Source: Megascapheus bottae (taxonomy: Eukaryota > Chordata > Mammalia > Rodentia > Geomyidae). From it: a stretch of DNA of 64,000 nt. The notes under the pieces were generated by a model, which saw nothing but the letters and a program-made list of their open reading frames with translations, ran no database searches and was not told the origin of the DNA. Every line of letters starts with the position of its first letter. Position 1 is the stretch's first letter. Location: the NCBI GenBank assembly GCA_024803745.1, contig JANJXV010000162.1, positions 2,044,810 through 2,108,809 of the forward strand, written 5' to 3'. Below, one piece after another: positions 11,608 through 22,935 of the stretch. The position numbers and the translations under genes were made by a program.

Positions 11608-13639
11608 TTCTATTGTTATTTGAACTGCTTTTTTTTAAACCTTGTAATATAATCAAGATTCTTCCCATGTCAGTATATATAGATTTATAGTCTTTCTCAA
11701 AGCTGAATAGAGATTCCTCTGCATGGATTTATTATATTACTTTAGCTATTTACTAATTCAGTACTGAGGTGGTACAGCATACTTTACATTAATAGAAACA
11801 AAATTACTGTATCAGAAAGAATGCATGTTTAAAGTTTAGACCCACTAATGATGTATTAATTTGTCCTCCCACAAAAGGGAAATGTCCTATTCCTTTACAT
11901 AATTTTCAAAATTGAGGCAGAGTATCTTTCAAATGTGTCTTCCTTGGCCTGTTTTCCAGATGTATGTCTGGGAGTGGTGCTTTTAGATGTGAACTTGAAA
12001 GAGCTCTTCCTGTACTGCTGGTTGCTTCCTTGTTTTGATGCTGTTCTCTTGCCAAAGAAACCAGAATGGTGTCTCTAAGAAGTGCCCTTGACTACTGAGT
12101 GAGGAATACACTGATGGTACCATCCACGTTTCTCAAGACTGAGAAACAACACTGGAAACTTCACTTGAACCACTCATCCACAAAACTCAACAGACTAAAT
12201 AACAGAACACGGATCAAGCCTGTTGGCTGTTTGGCAGGCAATGTGTGATCAACAATGCCTATTCTTCCAGCTGTATGTTGCTGGATTTGTCGGTTATACC
12301 TTAACTTACAATGCCATCAGGGACAGAGACTTGATTCCCCAGTACTCAGAACACACAGAGCAAAATTACTTCACACCTTGGCCTGAAGTAACAATATCTA
12401 TTTCACCGAGGTCGACCAGACATCCAATTCTGCGGGAAGGTACTGCTGTCCATCACAACTATCCTATATGCTATTTTATTATTTTTTCCTGCAGCTTTCC
12501 TCGGTGTGGGGTAGTAAAAAGCTTACAGAGAAAGATGAACCCGAGCGGCACTTTGTAGAGGCATGTAAAGAACAATGCCAATTGTTATGCATATTGGTTA
12601 TTAGATGTACAACACTCAGTAAGCTTTATGCATGTTGTGTTACCTAGAAAGAACATATGTGTTATTAATATGATTTTAAAACACAGTACCTTTTCCCATG
12701 AAGCTCTGATGCTCTGAGTAGTTTATATTCTCTAAGCATCTTTCCTTTTCCTCTTTGATCAGATTGCACTCTTAAAATTCACTGCATGGTCTCTGTAGGT
12801 AAGAGGAAAAGACTTAGCACTGCTATGGCCTTTCTGTTAAGCTCAGACAGTCCACATTTTCTCTGATTCTGGGATACTATTATGTTTTGCAGCCTCCTAC
12901 ATATTTTTCTTCTTTCATAGACAATTTCAAGTTTAATATTATATGTTTAAAAAGTGAGATAATTTTAAGGTCATAAAAATTTTGGAATCCTGCAGGCTTT
13001 AAAATACATGAAAAATGATTTAAAAAACCCTCACAGAGCCATTATTTCCATCTTTTCTAAAACTCACATACTAGTTAGCTGCATTGTTGTGGAATTGCTG
13101 TAAATTGTGCTTTAAAGGGATTAAGATTAACTTGATTAGAAGAAATGCTAGTTACTAAAAAATTAAGACAGGAAAAAGAACTGTATGTTTGTATGTTAGT
13201 AGGAAATTAATGAAATCCGTTTGGTAGAAAAGAAGCCATTTTAAATATTAATTTTAATATTAACTATTCTCTGGGCAAATATTTCATAACTCCACACTAC
13301 ATTAATATTAGAATTTTCCTGATGATTTGTGGCATTGAGAATAACAGGCGTTGTCAAAATGTACTGAAGGTGTCTAACAAATTTTTCTTGAGGATTCACT
13401 GAAATTAAAACAAATTACATGCCTCAGGATAATCTTTGCTGTACCTCTAGTCTGGTCCTGAAATGACTGATTTGCAGTTCTGAAGGAAAGCTCAAAAAGA
13501 ATCAACTAGATAGAACTGTGATAAGGATAAGCTTTACTGATCAATTAGGAAATAACCTCAGGCACAATCGTTCCCCAAGCTAATGCACTGAAAAGCAGGC
13601 TACTAGTATTGTTTTGTGTAAGGTGTGTGTGCATTCATT

Positions 13640-13725
13640 TTGGAGGTGTTGAATTCACCTCTGGGCCACATGCTTGGTGGCTGGTGCTTTACCACTGAGA
13701 TATTATTCCAAGCCCTTTCAATGTT
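13640..13725 (-). repeat. ID-like SINE fragment, antisense
   Basis: The pattern cacctctgggccacatgctt, then ctttaccactgagatatta, resembles the antisense tRNA-like module. Strongly diverged. Confidence 0.45.
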
Positions 13726-13904
13726 GGTTATTTTTGAGGCTGGGACTAGACTGGGGTGGACAGGTTTGGGCTACCTTCCTGCTAGCTGTGCTCCCATGTG
13801 TCACTGAGGATGAAGGCAAAAGCCATGTGTGCCCAGCCAGAGTGACCTCGAAGCTGAGATGACGGGTGCTTGCCATCAGGGCCCCTGGCTGATATAGAGT
13901 TGGG

Positions 13905-14005
13905 AGTACTTCTGACTGGAATGGCCTTGAATTGCTCAACCCCCTGATCTCCACTTACTTTCCAAGAAGCTAAAATTATAAAGATGAGCTCTCAAACCTG
14001 GCTCA
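13905..14005 (-). repeat. B1-like SINE fragment, antisense
   Basis: tggccttgaattgctcaacc, gatctccacttactttccaa and gagctctcaaacctggctc follow the order of antisense B1. Diverged. Confidence 0.5.
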
Positions 14006-14012
14006 AAAAATG

Positions 14013-14169
14013 AATATTTTTTCATATATTTTTATTGTAATTAATAGAAGGGTTACATGATATTTGCCAGATAGATGGTGCGTTAATTCCCATTCATTAA
14101 TACCCTTTCACATGTCTTGGTCCCCATTTCCCTCCCCCCCACCCCCACCCCTCAAAAGCAAATATTTTT
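14013..14169 (-). mobile_element. Very short L1 3'-UTR insertion, minus strand
   Basis: About 138 bases of antisense L1 3' UTR: a T-rich tail remnant, ttattgtaattaatagaagg, the gatatttgccagatagatgg block and the C-rich tract at 14130-14150. A 9-bp duplication aatattttt flanks it at 14013-14021 and 14161-14169. This is an extremely 5'-truncated retrotransposition product. Confidence 0.85.
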
Positions 14170-14257
14170 AATACTGACATTTCATGTTTTTAAAAACATG
14201 GGCAACAAGCAGTTGTTATAATCTTGCTTTCATTTTCAAGTAATTCCAGTTTTATTT

Positions 14258-14282
14258 TATATATATATATATATATATATAC
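14258..14282. repeat. (TA)n microsatellite
   Basis: About twelve uninterrupted TA units. Confidence 0.9.
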
Positions 14283-14520
14283 GTATTCTTTATTCATGCA
14301 TTCTTTTAACAATCATTAATTATGTACTTTGTACTTTGTTTTGTATGGAGAGCTGTGGGAAATGCAAAATATATGATATAATCATTGCCTTTTGAGAGTT
14401 TCTTTGGAATATTGTAATAAAATATGTGGAGAAAATGAAAAAGGTCCAAACATAGAAATCTCATTCTGAGCACCAAAATGAGCCGAATCGGTTTTGTTCT
14501 TTTCTGTTCTGGTTCTTTAC

Positions 14521-14685
14521 TTTTTTTTTCCTTTTTCCTTTTTGAGACAGGATCTGGCTATGTAGCTTAGGCTGGCTTGGAAATAACTACATATGTAGTC
14601 CAGGCTTGCCTCAAACTTAAGATCTTTCAGTTTCCATTTCCTAAGGATGGGATTATAGGCAAGTGCTACCATGCCCAACTTGAGT
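14521..14685 (-). repeat. B1 SINE, antisense
   Basis: Clear antisense 7SL/B1: pyrimidine-rich tail, then gagacaggatctggctatgt, aggctggcttgg, caggcttgcctcaaactt and gggattataggcaagtgcta. It appears full length. Confidence 0.8.
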
Positions 14686-14949
14686 TTAGTCTTTAATTAC
14701 TGTGCAGACACACAGTAATTGAAGAACCTCCTTAGCAAGAGCCAAGATTTCAACAGGATTAAGGCAGGAAAACAGGCTAGAGTGGGGACTAGTGGGAGTA
14801 ACAGGGGCTGTGATCAGCTGAGTAGTTTATCTGGAGGGGAAGCCTCTACTCTGCTACAGCTTATCATCATGAGGCAGGACTGTAAGCCTAGAATGGTCAG
14901 TTGTTTCACTGTTTTAAGGAAATTTAAATTTTAAACTTAAGTCTCCTGA

Positions 14950-15045
14950 CACAAACACACACACATGTGCATGTATACAGCATACATAATAGCTGTATAT
15001 ATATATATACAATACTATATATGTGTGCACATATACACAGACCCA
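14950..15045. repeat. Compound (CA)n/(TA)n microsatellite
   Basis: Interrupted CA and TA dinucleotide runs, including cacacacacatgtgca and tatatatatata. Confidence 0.8.
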
Positions 15046-15065
15046 CATGTATGTTAATTAATTTA

Positions 15066-15246
15066 AGGGTTGGTGTTAAGGTTGGTGCTGTACCACTCCA
15101 GCCATACCCATACTTCCAAATTCCTATTGGTTAATTAGGTTTACGGATCTTACAGACTTTCCTGCTCAAGTTGACCTCAAACCGTGATCCTCAGATCTCA
15201 GCTTCCTGAGTAGCTAGGATTGTAAGTGTGAGATACTGGTGCCTGA
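15066..15246 (-). repeat. Composite B1/ID-type SINE, antisense
   Basis: Antisense order of the composite family: tRNA-like half (ggtgctgtaccactccagcc), linker ttggttaattaggt, then the B1-like half (ctcagatctcagcttcctga, tagctaggattgtaagtg). Confidence 0.7.
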
Positions 15247-15429
15247 TATAGGTCTTCTGCTTTGTTAAATGATGGCTCAAATGTGTAGAAATACTATGCT
15301 GCTTAAACAAACATGGAATGGGACTAATTTGTTCTATTGGGCCATTAATTCTCAACTTCTGGCCTGTAAGTTGGAGTCCATAAAAATCTGGTAGTGGAGG
15401 CACAGCCAACTTTAGGATTCCTCCTTGTA

Positions 15430-16018
15430 TTCTTTTTGCCTCTAGGCCTGTGTGGGCGGGGTGGACGGGTCTGAGTTAAGTTCTATTGCTTGACACTGCT
15501 CTGATTTCCCGTTGTGTTTGGGGACACGCTGTATTACTCACGCCTCTGTGTCCCTCTGTGGGTGCTCCACGGTGGTGGGGAGTCTCTCACTCCCTCGGGT
15601 CTCTGCCGCCGCCTGTGTTCCCAGTCTGGGTTCTGCTGTTTGCTCTTCTGGTTCCACGTCTGGGTTCTGCTGCTTCCGCCTTTCGCTGGCCTGGTTGCAT
15701 GTTGGTTTCTGCAGCAATCGGGCTCCCAGGCTGCCCCCCTCTGCCCACCGCTGCTTTCCGCGGCCCTCTGCGGCTTTCTGCAGCTTGGAACTACTGGTGG
15801 AGGAGGTGGGGGAGGGGTCCTCGCATTCCGAATTCTTTGAGAAAGTTGGATGTGAGCTTTATCCGGATTTCTTTTCCGGTTTGAGTCCTTCTCCTTTGCT
15901 TTTTGAGTTTGTTGTCGTGGATTTCTTAACATAATTGGCTCATGGGACTCCCTGCTTGTCTCTATTTGTGAGAGAGAGCTAGGCAGCATCCCCATTGTCT
16001 CGGCGCCATCTTCCTTCC
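15430..16018 (-). mobile_element. Orphan L1 5'-UTR-like fragment, minus strand, CpG-rich
   Basis: This interval is much richer in GC and CpG than the rest of the window. Its minus strand begins, near 16016, with ggaaggaagatggcgccgag, which carries an AAGATGGCG core like the YY1 site at the 5' end of mammalian L1 promoters. A purine-rich region with repeated cagcagaacccaga motifs follows. These features point to an L1 5' UTR/promoter, but no ORF1 or ORF2 follows at lower coordinates. L1 remnants normally keep the 3' end, so this one is unusual. An open frame of 164 codons runs through it on the minus strand (15534-16028), rich in Pro, Arg and Gln, and overlapping frames are open on the plus strand, as expected in GC-rich DNA. 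An LTR or a host CpG island are the alternatives. Confidence 0.5.
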
Positions 16019-16023
16019 CTTTC

Positions 16024-16180
16024 CACATGCATGCTCTTCACTGGGCCTCGGCCCTCGTGCTCACCGAGCATGCGTGCTCTTCGCTGGGCCACGGCCCTCG
16101 GTGCTCAGTGAGCATGTGTGTTTGCCAAGGCAACGCCCCCAGCTCGTGGCCCACGATGGCAGCTGTGAGCGGGTGGCCCT
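16024..16180. repeat. GC-rich segment with a 2x ~45-bp tandem repeat
   Basis: The block gcatgctcttcactgggcct followed by cggccctc and gtgctcaccga (about 16026-16070) is repeated as gcgtgctcttcgctgggcca, cggccctcggtgctcagtga (about 16071-16113). The rest to 16180 is CpG-containing and unrepeated. It abuts the L1-promoter-like fragment and may belong to the same element. Confidence 0.6.
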
Positions 16181-16224
16181 GATGCCGTTCTCCCCACAAA
16201 CACACGAAGCTCAACACCCACCAT

Positions 16225-16350
16225 TCCTTGGTACCACTTACATGGAAAAAGCCAGAAATCGTGCTGTGGCTCAAGTGATAGAGCTCTAGCCTTGAAAAAG
16301 TCCAGGGACAGTACCCAGTCCTTGAGCTTAAGCCCCAGGACTAGCCAAAA
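16225..16350 (+). repeat. tRNA/ID-like SINE, 5'-truncated
   Basis: Begins with ttggtaccacttacatgg, continues with gtgctgtggctcaagtgata and ends agccccaggactagccaaaa. This matches the second half of the two-module SINE at 50052-50277; the first module is missing. Confidence 0.75.
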
Positions 16351-16377
16351 AGAAGAAAAAGTCAATGTTAGCTAAGT

Positions 16378-17080
16378 TAAAATACTCTACTCTGATGATT
16401 AAAGCTCTTCAGAAGCTGAAGCTATCATATATTCTATATTTCTGGGTTTAGAATAATGTATATAATCAAATATATATTCTCTAGTACTTTGATATTAACT
16501 TCAATATGAAATTCAAAAATACATTTATGTAAATATAATATCTGCCATTATATTTGGTGAGAGTCACAAATAGAGATCTTTTATTATTCCTTAAAACTTA
16601 AAATTCAATTTCTTATTGAGTTCATATGATAAACATTTATAATAACTTTGCTTAAAAATGAAGAAAATTCTTACTTTGATAGGTAAATTACAGTTTTCCT
16701 TAAGTGAAAATTTGGTTTTGGCATAAAATGTAAATTTCTTACTACCTCATGCTTTTCATGGATAGACTAAATCGATCTGTGAAATTATGAACGAGAAAAT
16801 GCATATTACTCTGTGGTCATACTTCAGTCCATCAAAGTTAGAGCCAGTGCTTCTGTGTTTTGTTGAGGTGGAAAGGCATCACAGAGCAGGATTTGTGAGT
16901 ATTGGTGGTTTTATGATTCATCTGGCAGATGCATAGGTATTGTCCTTAGTATATGTCATCTCATAGAGAAGTGTTATGTTGAGACAGTCCTCTAAATAGA
17001 GTAGTGGTACTTGCAGAGTTTTCCATTAATTTATCATATATATATATATACACATATACATATATGTTTAACTGTGTTTT
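16378..17080. other. AT-rich intergenic DNA
   Basis: No gene or recognisable repeat except a TA-rich run at 17034-17065. Confidence 0.7.
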
Positions 17081-17084
17081 TTAT

Positions 17085-17213
17085 TTGTTTTTATTTATTT
17101 TTAAATATATTTTTATTATAATTAACAGAAGGGTTACATTATATTCACTACATAGAAGGTACATTACTTCACAAGCATTGATACCCTTGCTCATGTCTTG
17201 GTCCCCATTTAAC
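17085..17213 (-). mobile_element. Short L1 3'-UTR fragment, minus strand, older
   Basis: T-rich tail, then tttttattataattaacaga, agggttacattatattcact and catgtcttggtccccattta: the antisense L1 3' UTR with several substitutions relative to the copies at 14013 and 28273. The C-rich tract is lost at the right end. No convincing target-site duplication. Confidence 0.8.
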
Positions 17214-17399
17214 TCATTTGCTGTGTTTTGAAAAGCTAGAGGTTGGTGGTATTTCAGTAACTAGAACTTACTAAGAGCTAGATTTTTGTTGTCATATCTT
17301 TCAGAAGACAGTATAGAAAAATGACTTTACTTTGGCCGTTGATTCACAATTTCACATAATGACAGGGATCACTTGGTGTGTGGAATTGCTGCCACACTT

Positions 17400-17745
17400 A
17401 GCTTGTAATGTGGCCACAGATGACATCTGTTCATCGGCACCGTTCTCAGCCTGCTCAGAGTGCCCTTCCAGAATATCATAGTTGGGGTGGTACACTAGAG
17501 ATGTTTCAGTCCTTAGTGCTCTTGGAGCTGGATGCCCAAGATCAGGGGCTCAGGAGGGTTAGGTTCTTGGTGAGGTCCTGGTTATGTCCTCCTATGGCCA
17601 CACAGATACAACAGTGGAGTGCCTTTCTTTTTATATGCATACAATCCCATCATGAAAACCCAACTGTAATGGTCTAATCTAATCCCATTAGCTCCTGAAG
17701 TCCACATCAGTAAATATCATCCCACACACCTTCAATCCATGACAT
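17400..17745. repeat. Ancient interspersed repeat remnant, family unresolved
   Basis: Runs such as gatgcccaagatcaggggct, caggagggttaggttcttgg, acaatcccatcatgaaaacc and aatctaatcccattagctcc have the flavour of an old mammal-wide LTR or MER-type repeat. I cannot name the family. Open frames here are incidental. Confidence 0.4.
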
Positions 17746-17905
17746 TGTCCTTTTCTTCCTTTTGTTTTGAAGTCGTTCAGTAGAGCATTGTACTAACAAT
17801 CCACCTTTATCAGTCCACATTAAATTCTTGCTTAGAGGAATGATCTATAATCATTCCACTTTATTAGTAATCCGTTACATTATCCTTTAAAACAGTTTTT
17901 AAGAT

Positions 17906-19054
17906 AAACAGCTTGGTACTGGCACAAGAACAGGCCTGAGGACCAAAGGAATAAAACTGAAGACCCAGCTATCAACTCACAGACCTGTGGCCACCTAATC
18001 TTTGATAAGGGAGCCAAAAAAATAGAATGGAAGAAAGACAGCCTCTTCAACAATTTGTGCTGGCAGAACTGGCTAAGCACCTGCAGAAAGCTAAAGTTGG
18101 ATCCTTCTTTGTCACCCCACACCAGGATTAATTCAAAATGGATCAAAGACCTTGAGGTAAAAGCATACACCTCAAAAACTTTACAAGAAGGAATAGAAGA
18201 GTCCTCCGTGGCACAGGTCAAAACTTTCTTAATAAAAACCCAGAAACACACTTAATAAAGACACAGAAACACAACAACTTAAAGATAGCTTGGACAAATG
18301 GGACTGCATTAAATTGCAGAACTTCTGTATGGCAAAGGACATAGCTAGCAAGTTAAATAGAAAGCCCACAGATTGGGATAAGATCTTTACTAACCATACA
18401 ACAGACAAAGGCCTCACATCTAAAATATCTAAAAACTTGAATCTCTCCAAAACAAATCTCCAAAGAAACAACCATCCCATTAAAAGATGGGCCAAAAACT
18501 TAAAGAGAGACTTCTCTGAAGAAGAAATAAGAACGATCTCTAGGCACATGAAGAAATGCTCGACATCTCTGGCCATAAAAGAAATGCAAAAATTCTGAGA
18601 TACCACCTCACTCTAGTTAGAATGGCCATAATCAAGAAATCTAACAACAAAAGATGCTGGTGGGGATGTGACCAGGAGGGAACAATACTACACTTTTGGT
18701 GGGAGTGCAGACTTGTTCAACCACTATGGAAAGCAGTATAACGATTCCCCAAATGGCTAATCATAGAGCTCCCCTGTAGACCCAGCAATTCCACTATTGA
18801 GCACTTACCCATTGGTCCAGAAACAAGGACATACTAAATCCACTACAACAACAATGTTCATTGCGGCACTATTTACCATAGCGAAGATATGGAACCAACC
18901 AGGGTGCCCCTCAGTTGATGAGTGGATCAACAAGATGTGGTATTTATACATAGTGGGATTCTATGCTGCCATCAGAAAGACTGACATCACACCATTTGTA
19001 AGGAAAGGGAAAGACTTGGAAAAATTCATATTAAGTGAAGTAAGCCAGACCTAA
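17906..19054 (+). pseudogene. L1 ORF2 C-terminal half, frameshifted
   Basis: Encodes the region downstream of the reverse-transcriptase domain of L1 ORF2 and its Cys-rich tail. Recognisable blocks are [20 protein letters not shown] near 18122, MAKDIASKLNRKPTDWDKIF near 18329, the Cys-rich CWWGCDQEG near 18655 and MFIAALFTIAKIWNQPGCPS near 18857. They fall in different frames, so several indels have broken it. One is a local duplication of about 22 bases near 18225-18270 (ttaataaa, ccagaaacaca, then ttaataaa, acagaaacaca). The polymerase catalytic motifs lie upstream of the truncation, so this copy cannot encode an active enzyme. Confidence 0.9.
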
Positions 19055-19488
19055 AGGAACATAGGCTCAATGGTTTCCCTTATCTGTAATAATTAGTACA
19101 CATCTAAAACTCTCCTAGCAGAGGATTACAATAGCTCAAACCCTAGATACAGAAGACCATATAGGATGAGGACAAATTAATGGACCTCCAGGACATGGAA
19201 ACAAGACTTTAAGTATAAGTTACTCTTTATGTGTTATGTTTTTCTCCCTTCTCTTATGTTGCCCTTCGGTTCATCTCATATTGTTACATTATCCCACTTT
19301 GTTACCTGGTATATTATATAGATGTTTACTTGTTTATTTGAAATAGGAGGGGAAAACGAGGGTAGGGGAAGGGGGAGGGAAATGGGGACAAAAACATAAG
19401 AAGGGATATCAATGTGTGAGAAGTAATGCATCCTCTATCTGGTGAATATAACTGTAACCCCTCTATATATTGAAATTAAAAAAAAAGA
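17906..19488 (+). mobile_element. 5'-truncated L1, plus strand, decayed
   Basis: About 1.58 kb of L1 3' half. The left edge begins at aacagcttggtactggcaca, aligning with 26651 in the better L1 copy. It runs through the ORF2 C-terminus and the 3' UTR with a G-rich tract (19349-19384) to a short A tail (about 19478-19488). There is no clear target-site duplication. Confidence 0.9.
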
Positions 19489-20525
19489 TTAAGCAGTAAT
19501 TGTCCTAGACCTTCTATTTAAGGTTTCTTCATGTTTGGTCCATGATTTAGGCTGAGTAGTCAATTTAAGAGGGAGGCTATACAATAAAAATCACTGTCGC
19601 TTTTTTGTTGTTGTTGAAAATAAGCAAATCTGAAAAATTAGGTTTGTTTCCCTTACAGCAGAAGATTCAGATTCTTACCTTAATTTTTTGTATTGAGTTG
19701 CTATGTGTTCTTAGGAAAGTATTCTTTTTCAGCTTCTGTCTATAAACTTGGGATAATTGCCATCTTGCTCCTCCTTATAAGACGATGAAAGTCAAATAAA
19801 ATGTTATAATAGAAAAACTCCACTGAAATATATAATCTGCTTTATAAAAGCAATGAGTTATTTAAAAGAAAAAGGTTATTCAGAATTAAGTGTAGAATAT
19901 AGCATTCCCCTCTGGGGGTTTAAAACCCAAGACAATATATAGTCAGGAAGGCAAGTGCTTCCTGTGTGTGCTATTGTAACTAGAAAAACCTGATATCTGG
20001 ATCTAAAATACTTGTCAAGATTTTGAAAATGTGCCCCTGTGCTGCAGAGCTGTTGACATGAGATAGAATAATGATTCCATTTAAAATGCTGATAACTGCT
20101 ATTACTAGTCACTTTTTATTGGAGGGTATTAATTTCTGTCTTTCTGCCTTTTCATGGTAGACAGGTGGAATGCAGAAGTAGGTTATATTTCTATGTGAAT
20201 CATAAATGGAATGAAGCCATCAGGAAGAGAACAGTTGTCTCAAGTCCTCTCCTTTGGATTTTGTGATGTAATCTGGTCTTGCTGCCTTGGGCTTCCTGGC
20301 CTCTGCAGCACAGCCCTTGCTCTCCTGTCCTTTAGCCAGCCACCCTGATGCTTAATGTGGCTGCTCTAGTCTTGCTCCATTGTTTTAGTTCATATCTATT
20401 AGCCTCATTGGTTTCTTTGTATATAGGAGTAGATGAGGGGCATTGTTGCTAGTTTGGTGGAAGTATTTATTGCAGCTTATTCTTAAGCCAAGTGAAATAT
20501 TGAATGAAGTATTTTAAAAGGAGGA
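19489..20525. other. Unique intergenic DNA
   Basis: I see no gene or repeat that I can identify in this kilobase. Confidence 0.7.
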
Positions 20526-20759
20526 CCTCTGATTTGGGGGTTCTTTCTCAGTGACTTCTTGTGCACAGTTCACTTTGGAGTGATTGATAACAGGTGTGAG
20601 TGTATTTGTTACTATTCCCTATGGCAGGATCTTATTCCTTTATCCATGTTACTGTCAGCCTTGTGCTGGTGGCTTACATCTGTAATTCTCAAGAGGCTGA
20701 GATCTGAGGATCTCAGTTCAAAGCTAGTCTGGGCACAAAAATCTATGAGACTCTTATCT
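20526..20759 (+). repeat. 234-bp tandem duplication, copy 1
   Basis: Matches 20760-20993 with only two differences seen (catgtt/caggtt near 20646 and ggatct/ggaact near 20710). It includes unique sequence plus the B1-like left half of a composite SINE, cut at gactcttatctc. Because this copy lacks the SINE right half, copy 2 with the complete SINE preserves the original right-hand junction. Confidence 0.95.
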
Positions 20760-20993
20760 CCTCTGATTTGGGGGTTCTTTCTCAGTGACTTCTTGTGCAC
20801 AGTTCACTTTGGAGTGATTGATAACAGGTGTGAGTGTATTTGTTACTATTCCCTATGGCAGGATCTTATTCCTTTATCCAGGTTACTGTCAGCCTTGTGC
20901 TGGTGGCTTACATCTGTAATTCTCAAGAGGCTGAGATCTGAGGAACTCAGTTCAAAGCTAGTCTGGGCACAAAAATCTATGAGACTCTTATCT
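20760..20993 (+). repeat. 234-bp tandem duplication, copy 2
   Basis: Second copy; the SINE continues past its right edge to about 21100. The junction at 20756-20763 shows only a few bases of microhomology (ctc). The period is a multiple of three (78 codons), so a frame open through one copy stays open through both. This yields a fortuitous 163-codon frame at 20559-21050 with an internal 78-residue repeat. Confidence 0.95.
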
Positions 20994-21100
20994 CCACTTT
21001 GCCATCAGAAAACTGGAAGTGGTGCTCTGGCTCAAGTGGTAGAGCACTAGCCTTGAGTTGAAGTGATCAGGGGCTGCGTCCAGGCCCCATGACGGACAAA
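20885..21100 (+). repeat. Composite B1/ID-type SINE
   Basis: B1-like left half (ggtggcttacatctgtaatt, gaggctgagatctgagga), linker, then the ID-like right half (gaagtggtgctctggctcaa, gtggtagagcactagccttg), ending in an A run at 21096. Confidence 0.85.
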
Positions 21101-22650
21101 AAATGTTACTGCTAATTCAATATTTGATTTCACTTCAGATGGCTAAAGTATTTGGGCAGTAGGAGTGACCCTGGCTGTATAACTTTCTAGATGACTGTCA
21201 GTGCTGGCAGCTTGATGATATGTGTGGGGTTTAGATAACCATGAAGAAACTCCTGAGCAAAAGAATTAATATAGGATGTCCATGAATGTTCCATCTCCTT
21301 ACAACCATCTGGCTTTAGATTCTCCTATTTTATATATACAGCCAATGTGAGTGCAGACTTTCAGCTGTGCTGGATAGTCCTTGGCATATCTCTGGTCATT
21401 ATAAGTATTTCCTTTCTCTCCAAAGCATGGAGTTGGAATCAAGCAACTCTTGGGTTCAGAATGCATGCCATTGGAAGCTGTGTGATTTTGCAGGTATTAC
21501 CCCATATCTCTAGTGCTCAGTTTTTGTGACTGTGAATTGAGAAGAGTGATCTCAGAAAAGTTTATCAAAAGTTTAGATGTAAAAAAATTTAAAAGTTTAG
21601 ATGTATATGGAAGGCTCAAAATAGTGAGAAATGTAGGAAGTGCTTAGTATACATTAGAATCTTCTTTGTCATCATTTCTAGCCACCTGTGTTCACTCAGT
21701 GTGATCATGTACACATCCTGTTGCTAACACCCATTGACCAGTATCTTGGAAAGATTCTTTAACTTTTGTGCCTCTAAAAGTTTTATTCTTCCTGCACCTT
21801 GGGCTTGTATCCAGGAAAATCTCAAGATATCCTTGATAAGTAAACTTAATAAAAATAAAAAATACATCAAACTAATTCAGTTCCTAGTTGTTTCAGAGAG
21901 ACTTTTCAAATTAAAGTAAGAGTTACCTGAGGATAAAATATTTCCTTGGTTTTAATTCAGCATATTATAATGATGCATGTTGATATGGTTAAACTTAACT
22001 TTTTTTGACCTGGGACAAAAGTCACCATCAAATGAGGGCATATACATCATCTTGTACAAACATCCTGTATCTTAAAGGCCTTTGCAAATACTGCAAATTT
22101 AGGATAAACTTTTGTGTAGCCCATTAAAACAAAGCTAGGTATTTATGCCCATGAAAGCATTCTAGATAGTGTCATAAAAGTAGTTCATTGCTGTTATCTG
22201 AATTATTTAAAGCTGTTCAGTACAATAAAATTTTTATTCTGTAGCAGTTTTACACAAAGAGAGAAAAGGAGGAGATCTGGGATTTGGAAGCCTGTTTTAT
22301 CTACTCTTAAAAATTGTATGGCAAACTCTGAGGGCTGTTAAACTATTAAAATACTAGCTGGGATTACAGGATCCTTCTCTTTGTTCCCTGTGTTGGATGT
22401 ATGACTAATGAGATCATACCAGCCTCCTATTAAAATGTATTTTCCTATCGTTTCGTTAGTAAGCTCACAAATGAAAACCTCACTGTGTTCTAATGGCTGG
22501 CAAGAAACAAAAATGAGTAAAATGGGCTGAACAGGGCCAGCATCCAGCTGTGTACTTTAGGAATGATGTGCCCTGGGTCTTTCTGGTTTTTGACACATCT
22601 GAGTTTCAAAGTCAAAACCAAATAATCTATGAATAGTTGTATGAATGTTA
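21101..22650. other. Unique intergenic DNA with one MIR-like trace
   Basis: Nothing beyond a possible MIR fragment at 21425-21545 (gctgtgtgattttgcaggta, then tgctcagtttttgtgactgt), which I hold at low confidence. Confidence 0.5.
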
Positions 22651-22651
22651 T

Positions 22652-22850
22652 GATGGGCGGCTGGCTCACACCTGTAATCCTAGCCACACAAGAGGCTGAG
22701 ATCAGAGGGTCACTGTTCAAAGCCAGACTGGGCAGGAAAGTCTGTGAGTCTCCAATTAACCACCAGAATATTGGAAGTGGAGTTGTGGTTCAGCGGTAGA
22801 GTGCAGGGGTAGAACCCAAGCCTTGAGTTCAAGCCTCATGACCCACAAAA
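22652..22850 (+). repeat. Composite B1/ID-type SINE
   Basis: ggctggctcacacctgtaat, gaggctgagatcagagggtc, linker ccaattaaccaccagaatat, then ggttcagcggtagagtgcag and a tail leading into a C/CA run at 22853-22869. Confidence 0.85.
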
Positions 22851-22935
22851 ATACCCCCCCCACACACACTGTATATCCTGTTTAGGACATTAGCGACAAA
22901 CCTTTTTGTGTAGCACATTGAGCTTCATCCTCTGA

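Larger units (their letters stand above)
10011..13624. other. Intergenic DNA around a young L1
   Basis: Apart from the SINEs and L1 listed separately, 11608-13624 (2 kb) holds nothing I can identify. It includes a 111-codon frame at 12223-12558 without a recognisable family, poly(A) tail or target-site duplication. Confidence 0.6.

Noticed and set aside
12223..12558. 111-codon plus-strand frame, considered as a processed pseudogene
   Set aside because: I could not match it to a family. There is no poly(A) tail or target-site duplication, and its length is within chance for 64 kb.
15486..15934. Three overlapping plus-strand frames of 108-140 codons
   Set aside because: All run antisense through the GC-rich L1-promoter-like fragment; GC-rich DNA has few stops in any frame.
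20559..21050. 163-codon frame as a repeat-domain protein
   Set aside because: Its repeat is the DNA-level 234-bp duplication and its C-terminus is SINE sequence.
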